A stretch of 64,000 nt of DNA. It comes from Dongia_B soli (lineage in GTDB: Bacteria > Pseudomonadota > Alphaproteobacteria > Dongiales > Dongiaceae). The notes under the pieces are model-generated. The model ran no database searches, was not told where the DNA came from, and saw nothing but the letters and a program-made list of their open reading frames with translations. The DNA lies in the NCBI RefSeq assembly GCF_034044715.1, contig NZ_JAXCLW010000001.1, forward strand, positions 124,001 to 188,000, written 5' to 3'. Positions 8,262 through 16,571 of the stretch are shown one piece after another (position 1 is the stretch's first letter; each line of letters starts with the position of its first letter). The translations under genes and the position numbers were made by a program.

Positions 8262-10858
8262 TTTTTAGCCCGACCGCTGGTGATGAGAGCGGCGATATCG
8301 ATCAGCGTGGTCGGCAGTTTACCGATCGGATAAGCGAGATAGGACGCTTCCCAAACAGGAGAGAAGCCCTGTTTGAAATCCTGCAGGGCCTGCCAATCCG
8401 GCAAATTGTAACCGTGATGGAAAGCGTGTCGATCCAGCCGCCCCCAAAGCGGCGACAAGTGATGATCGGGCTGGGCCGGCACGGGCGCCATGCCGAGATC
8501 GAACCAGCGATATCCCTTTGCTTTGGCCCAATTCATCACCTCGATCAGCAGCATCGGCATCACCGAGGCGGGAACATCCGGCGCGTAGCGGAGCAGGTCC
8601 ACGGAACATTCCTCGTCGCCGCCGCACCATAGATTGGCGAAGGCGGCGATCCGGCCATCGAGCCGCAGCACAGCAACGGGGCAGCGCGCGATATAGTCCC
8701 GCGAGAAGAAGCCGAGCGTCACGTGCTGCTCCTTCGCCTGATGCTGCTCCAGCCAGGCATCGGAAATCGTCGCCAGGTCTGCCATGATCTGGTCGACAGT
8801 GTCCGCCGGATGAAATTCGCAAACCGCACCGCGCGCCACCATCTCGGCATGGGCCTCGCGCAAGGCAGGCGCCAGCGCCTCTTGCGTGAAATCAAGTAAA
8901 GACACGCGGGCCCGTTCGCCGATCTCCGTCACCTGCAGGCCGAGATCGAGGTAAAGCGGCAGGCAGTCCGACCGGATATCGAAGAAAGCCACCTCGCCCC
9001 GGTCGCGATCGGCCAGATCGCGGAAATCCCAGATAAGATCGATCCAGGCAGATCGCGGTCCGACCGGATCGCCAATTGCAATCCAGCTGCGGCCGCGCTG
9101 GGCATACATGATGAAACTGTTGTCATCCGGCCCGAAGAGGAAGCGCTTGTCACCAGTTAAAGCGAGATGGGCCCCGGCCCGCGAGGCATTGCCGACAATG
9201 GAGCGGATGCGGCGCAAATCCACCGCTTTGTTCGGCTTTGGCCGTTGCAGCAAACCAATGCCGTGCCACAGGGCGATCATGGCCAAGGTCAGCAAGGCGG
9301 CCACGACCGCGCGCAATGAACGTGGCGCATCCCGGCGCAAATCGAATTCCATCAGGGCCATCTGGTTATAGTCGAGATGGCGGTAGATGAAAGTCAGCAG
9401 CCAGCCCATTCCCAGCACGACCAGAAGGATTGCCATGATCCAGCCGGCGGTGAAACGCTGATCGATCAACCGCGCGGTCCGGTAGAATTCCGATTTGCAA
9501 GGCAGCAAGGCGAGGCACAGCAGGCCTAACAGGGCCGTGAGCTCATATTCCAATCCCTTGACCAGCGCCAGCGCCGCCCCCAGAGCGAGCAGAATTTCCG
9601 TCAACCACCAGGCGGCAACCAAACGCCGCGACAAACCGCGTCCCAGGAGCAGCAAGGCGGCGCCGATCATCGCCACCAGCACATGGGCGGTCTCGATGAC
9701 GGCCTGGGGGAAATAGGTGCTGACCCACATCAATCGCCACCCCGACGAGGGCAAGGCGTCGGAAGCGAGAGTCACTGCGCCGGCAAGGAAGGTCAACAGG
9801 CCGAAGACCAGCGGCGCGGAACTTGATCCATATTGGGCAAAGCTTTCGGTCAATTCGCGCAGGCGACCGCGATGGCGCGTCACCTCGGCAATGGCGACGG
9901 CCACGCCACCGAAAACAAGCGGCAGGAAATAATAGACGAAACGGAACATCACCAGGCCGCTGACCATTGCCGGCAGAACCGCCGGGGCGGGCTGTATCAG
10001 CAGCAGCATCGTCGCTTCGAAGACGCCGAGGCCGCCGGGAACGTGGCTGGTGACACCGATCGTCATGGCGATGGCGAACAGGCCGATCAGCGTGGGATAG
10101 CTGATATGCAGGCCGGCCGGCAGGAAGACATAGAGCACAGCGCCCATACAGGCCACATCCACCAGCGAGAGCAGGGTCTGCGGCAGCAGATGGCGGGTAT
10201 CCGGCATATCGACCTGGCGGCCGAACAGGCGCAACGGACCGACATGAACCATGCGCCAGATGAAGACAGCCGCGGGTCCCGACAACAAGAGCACACCGAC
10301 CGTCCGCACCAACCATTGCGGGATCATCGACATTTGCGTTTCCGCTAGGCTGGGATCGAGCACGAAGGAAAGCCCGAGCAGGATGCAGGTCGCCATGCCG
10401 AAGGTGGCGGAAAAGGAGAGATGCACCTTCATCGTATCGGCGAAGGTCAATCCTTCCGCCATGTAGTAGCGCGCCCGCAGCGCACCGCCGATGAGGATGG
10501 AAAAGCCGGTCGAATGCGCGACCGATTGGGCGATATAGGAACCTAGGGCTGCGCGCCGGAAGGAGATGCGCTTGCCCGTCGAACAGAGGGCGACATAGTC
10601 CTGGAGGGCCAAGGCGAGAAAGCTCGACACTGTCAGGCCACAGGCAATCAGCAATGTGCGCACCGGAATGGCGCCAATCTCATGACGAATCTGCGAAAAG
10701 CGGATCGTCGCTACGCTGTGGTGGATGGTCCAGACGGCGAGGGCGAAAAGCCCTACTGCCAGCAGCGGCACCAAAAAGCGTGATGCCATCGGCCACCACC
10801 GGCTGAACCAGGCATCGGACAGTTTGGCGGGGCGTTCTTCAAGCTCGGTCATTGGCAC
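8258..10858 (-). CDS. mprF: Bifunctional aminoacyl-phosphatidylglycerol synthase/flippase (MprF)
   Basis: MprF, 866 residues, transfers lysine (or alanine) from aminoacyl-tRNA to phosphatidylglycerol and flips the product to the outer leaflet, lowering the negative charge of the membrane. The N-terminal 500 or so residues are a polytopic membrane domain, including the flippase motif region VPGGLGVFEATML. The C-terminal 300 or so form the DUF2156 GNAT-like synthase domain (FLFGPDDNSFIMYAQRG, IAIGDPVG, FDLGMAPV). Length matches full-length two-domain MprF. Whether lysine or alanine is transferred cannot be told. It stands alone, convergent with the LysR gene. Confidence 0.93.
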   Translation of the reverse strand: MPMTELEERPAKLSDAWFSRWWPMASRFLVPLLAVGLFALAVWTIHHSVATIRFSQIRHEIGAIPVRTLLIACGLTVSSFLALALQDYVALCSTGKRISFRRAALGSYIAQSVAHSTGFSILIGGALRARYYMAEGLTFADTMKVHLSFSATFGMATCILLGLSFVLDPSLAETQMSMIPQWLVRTVGVLLLSGPAAVFIWRMVHVGPLRLFGRQVDMPDTRHLLPQTLLSLVDVACMGAVLYVFLPAGLHISYPTLIGLFAIAMTIGVTSHVPGGLGVFEATMLLLIQPAPAVLPAMVSGLVMFRFVYYFLPLVFGGVAVAIAEVTRHRGRLRELTESFAQYGSSSAPLVFGLLTFLAGAVTLASDALPSSGWRLMWVSTYFPQAVIETAHVLVAMIGAALLLLGRGLSRRLVAAWWLTEILLALGAALALVKGLEYELTALLGLLCLALLPCKSEFYRTARLIDQRFTAGWIMAILLVVLGMGWLLTFIYRHLDYNQMALMEFDLRRDAPRSLRAVVAALLTLAMIALWHGIGLLQRPKPNKAVDLRRIRSIVGNASRAGAHLALTGDKRFLFGPDDNSFIMYAQRGRSWIAIGDPVGPRSAWIDLIWDFRDLADRDRGEVAFFDIRSDCLPLYLDLGLQVTEIGERARVSLLDFTQEALAPALREAHAEMVARGAVCEFHPADTVDQIMADLATISDAWLEQHQAKEQHVTLGFFSRDYIARCPVAVLRLDGRIAAFANLWCGGDEECSVDLLRYAPDVPASVMPMLLIEVMNWAKAKGYRWFDLGMAPVPAQPDHHLSPLWGRLDRHAFHHGYNLPDWQALQDFKQGFSPVWEASYLAYPIGKLPTTLIDIAALITSGRAKN

Positions 10859-11354
10859 TCACGTGACCATCCGGTGCAGACGCCAATGCTAGCGGGGAGC
10901 GGCGTAGCGCCAGCCGAAAAACAAAGAACCGATGAGCCCGCCAGATGGGTCATGCGAAATCGTACCTACCCTTCATCCCAGTCGTGTCGATCTGACCGAC
11001 CGGTTTCCGCGACGTAAAGCCACCGCAACAGACACTGGCGACGGCCAGCTCCACCTGCTGGTCGGCATATGCCAGTGCCGCATGACCGGATTGTCCGAAA
11101 ACGAACGCCCCCAGTAAATGTGCCGCCCCGGCTTAATAATCCAGTGCGACCGCCGATCCAGGCTGCAAATCGATTGCCCGTGAAACCAGCCGGACCGCTT
11201 TATCCCGCCCTATTCTGTCAGGACTCTGACTTAGATAGGCATTTTACGTGCTCTTTCTATAGTTAACAGGTCGCCGTGAAAAGACTGGCGAGAAGGCGGC
11301 GGCAGAGCAAAAGGCGACGCCCCCGACCTTGCATCGCCGGGGATATCTGGCAGG
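10859..11354. other. Intergenic stretch of about 495 bases with no recognisable gene
   Basis: Small ORFs here have no domain, ribosome site or typical codon pattern. I see a short inverted repeat, GTCAG-GACT-CTGAC near 11218-11231, followed by an AT-richer tract with a TATAGT box near 11259, which may be the promoter of the downstream SDR-folB pair. Nothing resembles a tRNA or a strong terminator. Confidence 0.4.
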
Positions 11355-11363
11355 ATGCCGGCC

Positions 11364-12146
11364 ATGTCGCAAAATGCTGCACAATCGATACAGAAAATCG
11401 CGCTGGTGACAGGCGGGGCCAAGCGCCTCGGCCGCGCCATCGCCCTGGCTTTGGCAGGACAGGGTTGGGATATCGCGGTTCATTACCATCGATCGGCAAA
11501 CGAGGCCGAAGAGACGGCTGCGGAAATCCGCCGTCTGGGTCGCCGTTCTATGCTCATTCAGGCCGACCTTAGCCGTGAGAGTGAAGTAGAGACGATCCTG
11601 CCGCAGGCAGCGGAAAAGCTCGGTCCGGTCACCTGCCTGGTGAACAATGCCTCGGTATTCGAGATGGATAAGGTGGAGACCGCCACCCGGGACAGCTGGG
11701 ACCGGCATATCGAGACCAATCTGCGCGCCCCGCTGGTCCTGTCACAGGCTTTTTCCCGGCAACTGCCCGAAGATGCCGAGGGCAATATCATCAACATGCT
11801 CGATCAGCGGGTCTGGAAACTCACGCCCTATTTCCTTAGCTATACGGTAGCGAAGATGGGTCTGTGGACACTGACCCGCACGCTGGCTTTGGGCTTGGCA
11901 CCGAAGATCCGGGTCAATGCCATCGGCCCGGGCCCGACCTTGGCGAGCCCGCGCCAGAGTGCGGAACAATTCGCCGCGCAATCGGCAGCCATGCCGCTCG
12001 GCCACGGCGCCAGCGCCGAGGAAATTGCCGCGGCGGCCCTTTATATTCTGTCCGCCCGGTCGATGACCGGACAGATGATCGCCTTGGATGGTGGCGAGCA
12101 TCTCGGCTGGCAAGTGCCGGGCAAAGGCTTCCAGCCAAAGGAATAG
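11364..12146 (+). CDS. Short-chain dehydrogenase of the pteridine reductase (PTR1/FolM-like) type
   Basis: A Rossmann-fold SDR of about 260 residues. The nucleotide-binding motif is TGGAKRLG (residues 16-23), i.e. TGxxxRxG instead of the usual TGxxxGxG, which is the pteridine reductase signature. NNAS follows at 94-97. The active site shows Asp147, Tyr160 and Lys164 with spacings of 13 and 4, as in PTR1, which has Asp where most SDRs have Ser. PTR1/FolM enzymes reduce dihydropterins or dihydrofolate with NADPH. folB lies directly downstream, supporting a role in folate or monapterin metabolism. ATG 11364 is chosen because AGGA lies eight bases upstream; 11355 is the alternative. Confidence 0.82.
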   Translation: MSQNAAQSIQKIALVTGGAKRLGRAIALALAGQGWDIAVHYHRSANEAEETAAEIRRLGRRSMLIQADLSRESEVETILPQAAEKLGPVTCLVNNASVFEMDKVETATRDSWDRHIETNLRAPLVLSQAFSRQLPEDAEGNIINMLDQRVWKLTPYFLSYTVAKMGLWTLTRTLALGLAPKIRVNAIGPGPTLASPRQSAEQFAAQSAAMPLGHGASAEEIAAAALYILSARSMTGQMIALDGGEHLGWQVPGKGFQPKE

Positions 12147-12287
12147 CCGGATGACGAGCTTCGCCGATATACCGGCCGTCGCCGGGATCGATTTGGACGT
12201 TCGTTTCGTCAGGCGCGTAACAGCGTCTTGTTTGATGGGCCCCAGAGTGCGGCCCTCTAATCCAGCCCCAGGGTGCGGCGTCTACTT

Positions 12288-12306
12288 AAGGCCTGAGGAG
12301 GGCCTT
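12288..12306 (+). promoter_or_regulatory. Hairpin presenting the folB ribosome-binding site in its loop
   Basis: AAGGCC (12288-12293) and GGCCTT (12301-12306) can pair around the loop TGAGGAG. The loop carries the only purine-rich ribosome site upstream of folB, about 12 bases before its ATG. This may tune folB translation. It may also be chance, as the stem is only six pairs. Confidence 0.35.
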
Positions 12307-12313
12307 CAAGCCT

Positions 12314-12721
12314 ATGAGCCAAGCTGAACGAATCACGCCGTTACCGGCGTCTGCCAACCAGCGCACCCTGAAAGTCTTCGTGCGTGATCTGGTCCTGCCA
12401 TGTCGCATCGGCGTTTACAGCCATGAGAAACTGGGCGAACAGCGGGTTCGCATCAATCTTGAACTGACCTGCACCGAACACCCGGCGATCAACGACGAAC
12501 ATGTCAATGTGGTCTGTTACGACCAGATCATCACCGGCATCAAACACATGATTGGCGTCGAGCATATTAATCTGGTGGAGACCTTAGCCGAGCGCATCGC
12601 CGCGCTCTGCCTGCAGGACCATCGGGTGCAACAGGCGAAGGTCCGCGTGGAAAAGCTCGATGTCTTTGCGGAAGCCGAGGCGGTCGGAGTGGAAATTGAA
12701 CGTCAGCGCCTTGCGCGCTGA
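12314..12721 (+). CDS. folB: Dihydroneopterin aldolase
   Basis: FolB, 135 residues, splits 7,8-dihydroneopterin to 6-hydroxymethyl-dihydropterin and glycolaldehyde in folate synthesis. Seen are the family start VFVRDLVLPCRIGVYSHEK, the central NVVCYDQIITGI, and the catalytic-region motif LVETLAERIAALCL. It has the standard length plus a short N-terminal extension. It lies about 170 bases behind the PTR1-like SDR in the same direction, which suggests a small pterin operon. Other folate genes in the window (pabB and the pabC-like gene) are at 24-27 kb. Confidence 0.95.
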   Translation: MSQAERITPLPASANQRTLKVFVRDLVLPCRIGVYSHEKLGEQRVRINLELTCTEHPAINDEHVNVVCYDQIITGIKHMIGVEHINLVETLAERIAALCLQDHRVQQAKVRVEKLDVFAEAEAVGVEIERQRLAR

Positions 12722-12866
12722 CTTCGAATGTCGTTTTCAAGCTTTTCGGTCGGATTCCAGCGATTGTTAAAGCAAGGGCGCAAAAAGCCAATGCAATCAG
12801 CGCCCTTGCTGCCCTTCCTGACAGAAGTTGTTCACACCAAGCGTGCTCGAGTCCGAAGTCGTTTAC

Positions 12867-12896
12867 AGAGTCAAGGCGATTCGCTTTTGTGACTCT
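12867..12896 (+). terminator. Terminator-like hairpin after folB
   Basis: AGAGTCA (12867-12873) pairs with TGACTCT (12890-12896), and AGGCGA/TCGCTT inside can pair with one wobble. A pyrimidine/T-rich tract (TTCTTTTCC) follows. It lies 145 bases after the folB stop. Confidence 0.45.
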
Positions 12897-13028
12897 TTCT
12901 TTTCCTGGGCCTCATTAAATTTTTATATTATTCAATAACTTAGAATTTCGTGCCTAAATTTTGGGCATATAGGGAAAATGGCGGTTTTCCGGCGCCTGGA
13001 GAAACTGCCCCAAATGTTACTGACAGAA

Positions 13029-13050
13029 TTATCCACAGGAATCGTGGATA
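13029..13050. promoter_or_regulatory. Consensus DnaA box in a 7-bp palindrome
   Basis: TTATCCACA at 13029-13037 is the exact DnaA consensus. TATCCAC (13030-13036) and GTGGATA (13044-13050) form a perfect inverted repeat with a 7-base spacer, so a second, weaker box reads on the other strand. An AT-rich block lies just upstream. This may be a DnaA-regulated promoter of uvrC or an origin-like element. It is only one strong box, so an origin is not claimed. Confidence 0.45.
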
Positions 13051-13190
13051 TCTGAGGAACTTGTCGAGGAAGCGACGTAGCCTTAACTTGCAGATCGCCG
13101 AATCTGCGAATGGTCCATATTTATGTGACGATTTTGCGACATTCCTCCGGGACCCGTATGGCCCCCTGACGACGATGAAGACGATTAACC

Positions 13191-15344
13191 ATGATCATGC
13201 AGGACGATACGAGCGGCGGCCGGGAGAAGACTGGTCCAGGTGAACCGGAATTCGAGCCGGAGGTGGAATCTGGACTCGAAGCCGCCGTCGAGACGGCCGA
13301 TCCTGAAGATCAGGACGAGGCGGAGCTTCCGGTGTTATCCGGCCGGCTTGCCTCCGGCGTCGCTGTCATCCGCGAGAAGGCCCGTACCCTGCCGGGCAGT
13401 CCAGGCTGCTATCGCATGCTGAATGCCCAGGGCGATGTGCTCTACGTAGGCAAGGCGAAGGACCTGAAGAAGCGGGTTACTTCCTATACCCAGCCCTATC
13501 GGCAGCCGATGCGCCTGCAGCGGATGATCGCCGAAACCGCGACCATGGAATTCGTCACCACCCATACCGAGGTGGAAGCGCTCCTGCTCGAAGCCAATCT
13601 GATCAAGCGCTATATGCCGCGTTACAACGTGCTGCTGCGCGATGATAAGAGCTTCCCCTATATCCTGATCACGGCGGACCATCCGGCGCCGCAGATTGCC
13701 AAACATCGTGGCGCCCGCAACCGCCCCGGCGAATATTTCGGCCCCTTCGCCTCGGCCGGTGCAGTGAACCGGACCATCGTTGCCTTGCAGCGCGCCTTCC
13801 TGCTGCGCCCGTGTTCCGACAGCATTTTTGCAAGCCGGACCCGGCCTTGCCTGCAATACCAGATCAAGCGCTGTTCCGCCCCCTGCGTGAAGCGCATCAG
13901 TGAGGAGGACTATGCCGAGCTGGTGCGCGAAGCGCGCGATTTTCTCACCGGGAAGAGCCGCGATGTGCAGAACCGGCTGGCCCAGGAGATGCAGAGCGCC
14001 AGCGACGCCTTGGAATTCGAACGCGCTGCCAAACTGCGCGACCGTATCCAGGCGCTGACGATGATCCAATCGCGCCAGGACATCAACCTGATCGATATCG
14101 AAGAAGCCGATATCATTGCCGCCGTGCAGGAAGGCGGGCAGAGCTGCATCCAGGTCTTCTTCTTCCGCAACGGCAGCAATTATGGCAGCCGGGCCTATTT
14201 CCCGGCTCACGACAAGCAGGCCGCCCTGCCCGACATTCTTGCCGCTTTCATGGGGCAGTTTTACGAAAACAAAACGCCGCCCCGCATGATCCTGGTGAGC
14301 GACATGCCGGCAGAAGCCGATCTGCTGACCGATGCGCTCAGCCTGCGGGCCGGCGGCAGAGTGGAGATCGTCGAGCCGAAACGCGGCGATAAGCGCAAAC
14401 CAGTCGAACATGCCTTGCTGAACGCACGCGAGGCTTTGGCTCGCCGCAGCGCAGAAAGCAGTTCACAGCAGAAATTGATGCGTGGGGTGGCATCCGTCTT
14501 CGGTCTGGAACAGGCACCGAAGCGGATCGAGGTTTATGACAACAGCCATATCTCCGGCACCAATGCCTATGGCGCCATGATCGTCGCCGGACCTGAAGGC
14601 TTCCTGAAAAACCAATACCGCAAGTTCTCGATCAGGCAGCATATCGAGAAGAATCCCGGTAACGACAATCACGAAAAGGCTGCCACGGCAGAGGCTAGCC
14701 CCACCGAAGAGCCCGGTGGCCTGTTGCAGGTGGCCGAAGAGGATGCACCGGATTTCAGTGATCCGTCAGCGATTACGGGAATCCCCGGCCTGACCGAAGA
14801 TATCGTTGCCGGCGACGATTACGGCATGATGCGGCAGGTGCTGATGCGCCGCTTCGGTCGGGCATTGAAGGAAGATCCAGACCGCCAGCGCGGCACTTGG
14901 CCCGATCTGGTCCTGATCGATGGCGGGCAAGGGCAGTTGCAGGCGGCATTGGATGTCTTCGCCGAATTGGGCATTAGCGACGTCACCGTGGCGGCGATCG
15001 CCAAGGGGCCGGACCGCAATGCCGGACGCGAACGGTTTTTCATGCCCGACCGCGACCCATTCAGCTTGGACATGAAGGACCCGGTTCTCTATTACCTCCA
15101 GCGACTGCGCGATGAATCACATCGCTTCGTGATCGGCACCCATCGCGCCAAGCGGTCAAAACAGATCGGCCAATCACTGCTCGATGAGGTGCCTGGCATC
15201 GGCGCCAAGCGCAAAAAGGCCCTGCTGCTGCATTTCGGCTCGGCCCGGGCGGTGGCCCGTGCCGGTCTCGCCGATCTCTGCGAAGTCGAGGGCATCAGCG
15301 AAGCTGTCGCGCGCAAAATATACGACCACTTTCACGGCGGTTGA
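13191..15344 (+). CDS. uvrC: Excinuclease ABC subunit C
   Basis: UvrC, 717 residues, makes both incisions in nucleotide excision repair. An acidic N-terminal extension (about 1-55) precedes the GIY-YIG nuclease domain (about 60-145; PGCYRML, DVLYVGKAKDLKKRV). Then come the UVR domain (about 260-295), the RNase H-like nuclease domain (EVYDNSHISGTNAYGAMIV, LVLIDGGQGQL) and C-terminal helix-hairpin-helix motifs (VPGIGAKRKKALL, VEGISEAVA). An insertion of roughly 60 low-complexity residues (about 482-540) splits the usual junction between YRKFSIR and GDDYGMM. Start ATG at 13191, or ATG 13197. pgsA follows 99 bases later. Confidence 0.97.
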   Translation: MIMQDDTSGGREKTGPGEPEFEPEVESGLEAAVETADPEDQDEAELPVLSGRLASGVAVIREKARTLPGSPGCYRMLNAQGDVLYVGKAKDLKKRVTSYTQPYRQPMRLQRMIAETATMEFVTTHTEVEALLLEANLIKRYMPRYNVLLRDDKSFPYILITADHPAPQIAKHRGARNRPGEYFGPFASAGAVNRTIVALQRAFLLRPCSDSIFASRTRPCLQYQIKRCSAPCVKRISEEDYAELVREARDFLTGKSRDVQNRLAQEMQSASDALEFERAAKLRDRIQALTMIQSRQDINLIDIEEADIIAAVQEGGQSCIQVFFFRNGSNYGSRAYFPAHDKQAALPDILAAFMGQFYENKTPPRMILVSDMPAEADLLTDALSLRAGGRVEIVEPKRGDKRKPVEHALLNAREALARRSAESSSQQKLMRGVASVFGLEQAPKRIEVYDNSHISGTNAYGAMIVAGPEGFLKNQYRKFSIRQHIEKNPGNDNHEKAATAEASPTEEPGGLLQVAEEDAPDFSDPSAITGIPGLTEDIVAGDDYGMMRQVLMRRFGRALKEDPDRQRGTWPDLVLIDGGQGQLQAALDVFAELGISDVTVAAIAKGPDRNAGRERFFMPDRDPFSLDMKDPVLYYLQRLRDESHRFVIGTHRAKRSKQIGQSLLDEVPGIGAKRKKALLLHFGSARAVARAGLADLCEVEGISEAVARKIYDHFHGG

Positions 15345-15443
15345 TCAGGGCGAATAACGGCCAGTCTGCGACGTCCAGGCTATATGACAGGCTAGGGTCT
15401 TCCTGCTATGGTGCGGCGACGTTTGCCAAGGGATGCAGCCACC

Positions 15444-16019
15444 ATGACGAGCTTGCCGAACATTCTGACCTTGTCGCGGATTGCTGCGATTCCGCTAATC
15501 GTCGCGTTCATGTACATGAACGCACCGTTCTGGTCCTGGCTGGCGTTGATTCTCTATGCCATCGCCTGCATTACCGATTTCTTCGACGGGTATATTGCGC
15601 GCCGGATGGAGAAGGTGTCGCCGCTTGGCCGTTTCCTGGACCCGATTGCGGACAAGTTGCTGGTCGCTGCGATCATCCTGGTGCTTGTCGCGACTCATCA
15701 TATTGCCGGCTGGGCAACCTTGGCGGCGCTGATCATCCTGTGCCGTGAAATCCTGGTCAGCGGCTTGCGGGAATTCCTGGCGGAATTGCGGGTCGGCGTC
15801 CCTGTCAGCATCTTGGCGAAGTGGAAAACCATGGCGCAGATGCTGGCGCTCGGCTTTCTCATTATCGGTGCCTTCGGTCCGGCACAGATCGACTGCGAGT
15901 TGATCGGCGAAATCCTGCTCTGGATCGCGGCAGCGCTGACCCTGATCACCGGTTACGACTATCTGCAGGTCGGCCTGCGCCATATGGCGGTCGACGACCG
16001 GGGCGGCGGTGCTGCCTGA
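15444..16019 (+). CDS. pgsA: CDP-diacylglycerol--glycerol-3-phosphate 3-phosphatidyltransferase
   Basis: PgsA makes phosphatidylglycerophosphate, the committed step to phosphatidylglycerol and cardiolipin, in the inner membrane. The CDP-alcohol phosphotransferase signature is complete: DFFDG, AR, then G and two spaced aspartates in LGRFLDPIADK. Several membrane helices are visible over 191 residues. The start MTSLPNILTLSRI at 15444 matches the family; an upstream ATG at 15408 adds 12 charged residues. The uvrC-pgsA-mobB order, same strand, suggests one transcript. PgsA also makes the lipid substrate of MprF encoded at 8-11 kb. Confidence 0.95.
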   Translation: MTSLPNILTLSRIAAIPLIVAFMYMNAPFWSWLALILYAIACITDFFDGYIARRMEKVSPLGRFLDPIADKLLVAAIILVLVATHHIAGWATLAALIILCREILVSGLREFLAELRVGVPVSILAKWKTMAQMLALGFLIIGAFGPAQIDCELIGEILLWIAAALTLITGYDYLQVGLRHMAVDDRGGGAA

Positions 16020-16061
16020 TCAAGAGTCTGACCATTGCAGTGATCTGGTGACGAACACGAG

Positions 16062-16571
16062 ATGAAAATTCTCGGCCTGACCGGCTGGAGCGGTGCCGGC
16101 AAGACGACATTGATGGTGCGGTTGATTCCTGAGCTGGTTTCGCGCGGGCTCAAGGTTTCCACCATGAAACACGCCCATCACGCTTTCGACGTCGACAAAC
16201 CCGGCAAGGACTCCCACCGGCATCGTGAAGCCGGCGCCACGGAAGTTCTGGTGTCGTCGGAACATCGCTGGGCCTTGATGCACGAACATCGCGGCGAGCC
16301 GGAACCGAGTTCGGTCGAGCTGATGCGGCACATGACGCCGGTGGACCTGCTGCTGATCGAAGGCTTCAAGCGTGACCCGCATGACAAGCTGGAGATCTAC
16401 CGTCCGGCGCTCGGCAAACCCCTGCTGTCAACCGGCGATCCCAGCTTCGTTGCCGTCCTTTCGGACGCCCCGGTGCCGGAAACCCAGCTGCCTTTGATCA
16501 ATCTCAATGATATCGCCGCCATTGCCGATTTCATTCAGCACCACTGGCAGCTTTATCCGCGACAGCGCTAA
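16062..16571 (+). CDS. mobB: Molybdopterin-guanine dinucleotide biosynthesis adaptor MobB
   Basis: A 169-residue P-loop GTPase with GWSGAGKTTL at the N-terminus, followed by MKHAHHAFDVDKPGKDSHRHREAGA, split here as the conserved His/Asp-rich switch region and the DSHRHREAG motif typical of MobB. LLIEGFKR (Walker B region) is also seen. MobB assists MobA in adding GMP to molybdopterin. No other molybdenum cofactor genes lie nearby in this window. Its last four bases overlap the convergent hda gene. Confidence 0.93.
   Translation: MKILGLTGWSGAGKTTLMVRLIPELVSRGLKVSTMKHAHHAFDVDKPGKDSHRHREAGATEVLVSSEHRWALMHEHRGEPEPSSVELMRHMTPVDLLLIEGFKRDPHDKLEIYRPALGKPLLSTGDPSFVAVLSDAPVPETQLPLINLNDIAAIADFIQHHWQLYPRQR

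Larger units (their letters stand above)
12722..13190. other. Intergenic stretch between folB and uvrC, with a terminator-like hairpin, an AT-rich block and DnaA-like sites
   Basis: No convincing gene is present; an ORF at 12950-13243 overlaps the uvrC start and shows no domain. The stretch holds a hairpin (12867-12896), the most AT-rich block I noticed in the window (about 12900-12965), and a DnaA-box palindrome (13029-13050). The uvrC promoter must also lie here. Confidence 0.5.

Noticed and set aside
10932..11266. Two small forward frames in the mprF-SDR gap
   Set aside because: No start context, domain or codon signal.
12151..12327. A 58-codon frame starting 4 bases after the SDR stop and overlapping folB
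   Set aside because: No ribosome site or recognisable motif, partly built from a tandem 13-mer. Possible but unsupported.
12900..13050. Chromosomal replication origin
   Set aside because: Only one consensus DnaA box plus one weak inverted box, and no usual origin neighbours; kept only as a DnaA-site finding.
12950..13243. A 97-codon frame spanning the AT-rich region into uvrC
   Set aside because: No ribosome site or domain, and it covers the DnaA-box palindrome and the uvrC start.
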